Shown in pieces: positions 62,861-64,000 of a DNA stretch of 64,000 nt. Below the pieces are notes generated by a model that was given only the letters and a program-made list of their open reading frames with translations, was not told where the DNA came from and did no database searches. Position 1 is the stretch's first letter. Every line of letters starts with the position of its first letter. Source of the stretch: GCA-2733415 sp965178635 (lineage in GTDB: Bacteria; Bacteroidota; Bacteroidia; Flavobacteriales; Flavobacteriaceae); the NCBI GenBank assembly GCA_965178635.1, contig CBCXVT010000038.1, forward strand, positions 1 to 64,000, given 5' to 3'. The translations under genes were made by a program, and so were the position numbers.

Positions 62861-64000
62861 ATGGCAAAAGGAAATATTAATGTATCGGTAGAAAACATCT
62901 TCCCTTTAATCAAGAAGTTTTTATACTCAGATCATGAAATCTTTTTAAGAGAATTAATATCTAACGCTACAGATGCAACTTTAAAATTAAAGCATTTAAC
63001 GCAAATTGGAGAATCAAAAGCTGAGTATGGGAATCCGATTATTGAGGTGAAAATTGATAAAGAAGGAAAGAAAATACACATCATTGACCAAGGGTTAGGA
63101 ATGACAGCAGATGAAGTTGAGAAATACATCAACCAAATCGCATTTTCTGGCGCAAATGAATTTTTAGAGCAATACAAAGAGAAGGTTGAAGACGCTGGAA
63201 TTATTGGTCACTTTGGTTTAGGATTCTATTCTGCTTTTATGGTTGCAGAAAAAGTAGAGTTGATTACAAAATCTCATAAAGATGAGCCTGCTGCACATTG
63301 GACTTGTGACGGATCTCCTGAATTCACTTTAGAAGCGCACGACAAAACTGATAGAGGAACTGAAATCATTTTACACATTGCTGAAGATTCTTTAGAGTTT
63401 TTAGAAGAGAGTAAAATTGGTGGTTTATTGACCAAGTACAATAAATTTATGCCTGTTTCAATTAAATTCGGAACTAAAGAAGAAACATTACCGTTACCAG
63501 AAGGTGCAGCCGAAGATACAAAACCAGAAACAATCACCGTAGACAATATCATTAACAATCCTAATCCAGCTTGGACAAAACAACCGTCGGAATTAGAAGC
63601 TGATGATTATAAAGGATTTTATAGAGAGTTATACCCTGCTCAATTTGAAGAGCCATTATTTAACATTCATTTAAATGTTGACTACCCGTTTAACTTAACC
63701 GGAATTTTATACTTCCCTAAGCTATCAAATGACATTGCTTCACAAAAAGATAGAATTCAGTTATACCAAAATCAAGTTTTTGTAACAGATAATATTGAAG
63801 GAATTGTTCCTGAATTTTTAACCATGTTACGCGGAGTTATTGATTCTCCAGACATTCCGTTAAACGTATCTCGTTCTTACTTACAAGCTGATGGAAATGT
63901 AAAGAAAATTTCATCTTACATTACGCGTAAAGTGGCTGACAAATTAAGTTCTTTATACAAATCTGACAGAGCTGAATTTGAAGCTAAATGGAATGATGTG
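62861..64000 (+). CDS. htpG: Molecular chaperone HtpG (Hsp90), 5' part (runs off window)
   Basis: The frame is open from ATG 62861 to the window end (380 codons), so the gene is cut at its 3' side. The ATPase domain shows F-L-R-E-L-I-S-N-A-T-D-A, D-Q-G-L-G-M-T and G-H-F-G-L-G-F-Y-S, the GHKL nucleotide-binding motifs. The middle domain follows (N-V-S-R-S-Y-L-Q near 341-348). HtpG is a dimeric chaperone that remodels client proteins with ATP. The upstream palindrome suggests repression of heat-shock type. The C-terminal dimer domain lies outside. Confidence 0.96.
   Translation, partial: MAKGNINVSVENIFPLIKKFLYSDHEIFLRELISNATDATLKLKHLTQIGESKAEYGNPIIEVKIDKEGKKIHIIDQGLGMTADEVEKYINQIAFSGANEFLEQYKEKVEDAGIIGHFGLGFYSAFMVAEKVELITKSHKDEPAAHWTCDGSPEFTLEAHDKTDRGTEIILHIAEDSLEFLEESKIGGLLTKYNKFMPVSIKFGTKEETLPLPEGAAEDTKPETITVDNIINNPNPAWTKQPSELEADDYKGFYRELYPAQFEEPLFNIHLNVDYPFNLTGILYFPKLSNDIASQKDRIQLYQNQVFVTDNIEGIVPEFLTMLRGVIDSPDIPLNVSRSYLQADGNVKKISSYITRKVADKLSSLYKSDRAEFEAKWNDV

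Overview
The window comes from an AT-rich member of the Bacteroidota, almost certainly a gliding or gliding-derived marine-type Flavobacteriaceae. The evidence is gldF and gldG next to dnaN, a secreted protein with a type A type IX secretion (T9SS) sorting domain, a long Bacteroidota-type GAPDH, a TonB-linked outer-membrane beta-barrel protein, weak Shine-Dalgarno sites, and several exact TAnnTTTG promoter elements. No tRNA, rRNA or CRISPR array was seen.

Positions 1 to about 14,500 are an integrated mobile element with mixed orientations and many unknown ORFs. It opens with the C-terminus of a tyrosine recombinase. It then carries three unknown ORFs, a repeat-bearing secreted protein with cassette-like flanks, a small serine recombinase, an ADP-ribosyltransferase-like protein and a small zinc-finger-like protein. 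These are followed by a complete type III restriction-modification pair (mod/res), a probable HUH replication or relaxase-type endonuclease, an N-formylglutamate amidohydrolase-like enzyme, a small unknown protein and a ParB-domain/DNA-methyltransferase fusion. Two nearly identical 20-bp palindromes lie about 10.5 kb apart in it. Its right edge cuts comM (yifB), leaving only the N-terminal third (14,484-15,107), so the element appears to have inserted into comM. The rest of comM should lie to the left of this window.

Positions 14,500 to 64,000 are conserved chromosomal core. In order: recQ-pabB-tilS-dsbD (leftward); kdsD-tatC-ahpD-like-lptB (envelope biogenesis); GH25 lysozyme, pssA, prmC, GNAT (leftward); LEA-type lipoprotein, ribD, HAD hydrolase, EamA transporter, YigZ; dnaA, LMW phosphatase, tetrapyrrole-methylase-fold methyltransferase; a lysozyme-fold protein, mltG, GNAT, dapF (leftward); an htrA/degP protease behind a phased operator array; gap; trmD and rplS; cysteine desulfurase; a TSP3-repeat lipoprotein and a T9SS-secreted protein; a short DEAD-like protein; gldF-orf-gldG; dnaN; cvfB, a DUF2853 protein, menD, recR; a sodium:solute symporter; slyD; a CoA-binding protein; a TonB-type receptor; fabH; and the start of htpG, which runs off the window.

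Four single-base deletions, all in A/T homopolymers, break three otherwise well conserved genes: tatC once, dapF twice, and the T9SS protein in its signal peptide. The pattern points to sequencing or assembly error more than gene decay, and translational slippage is worth testing for tatC. The most interesting places for follow-up are the comM insertion, the HUH gene with its upstream inverted repeat, the ART-like gene, the palindrome pair, and a phased GTTAA-type operator before htrA that recurs before the TonB-type receptor.
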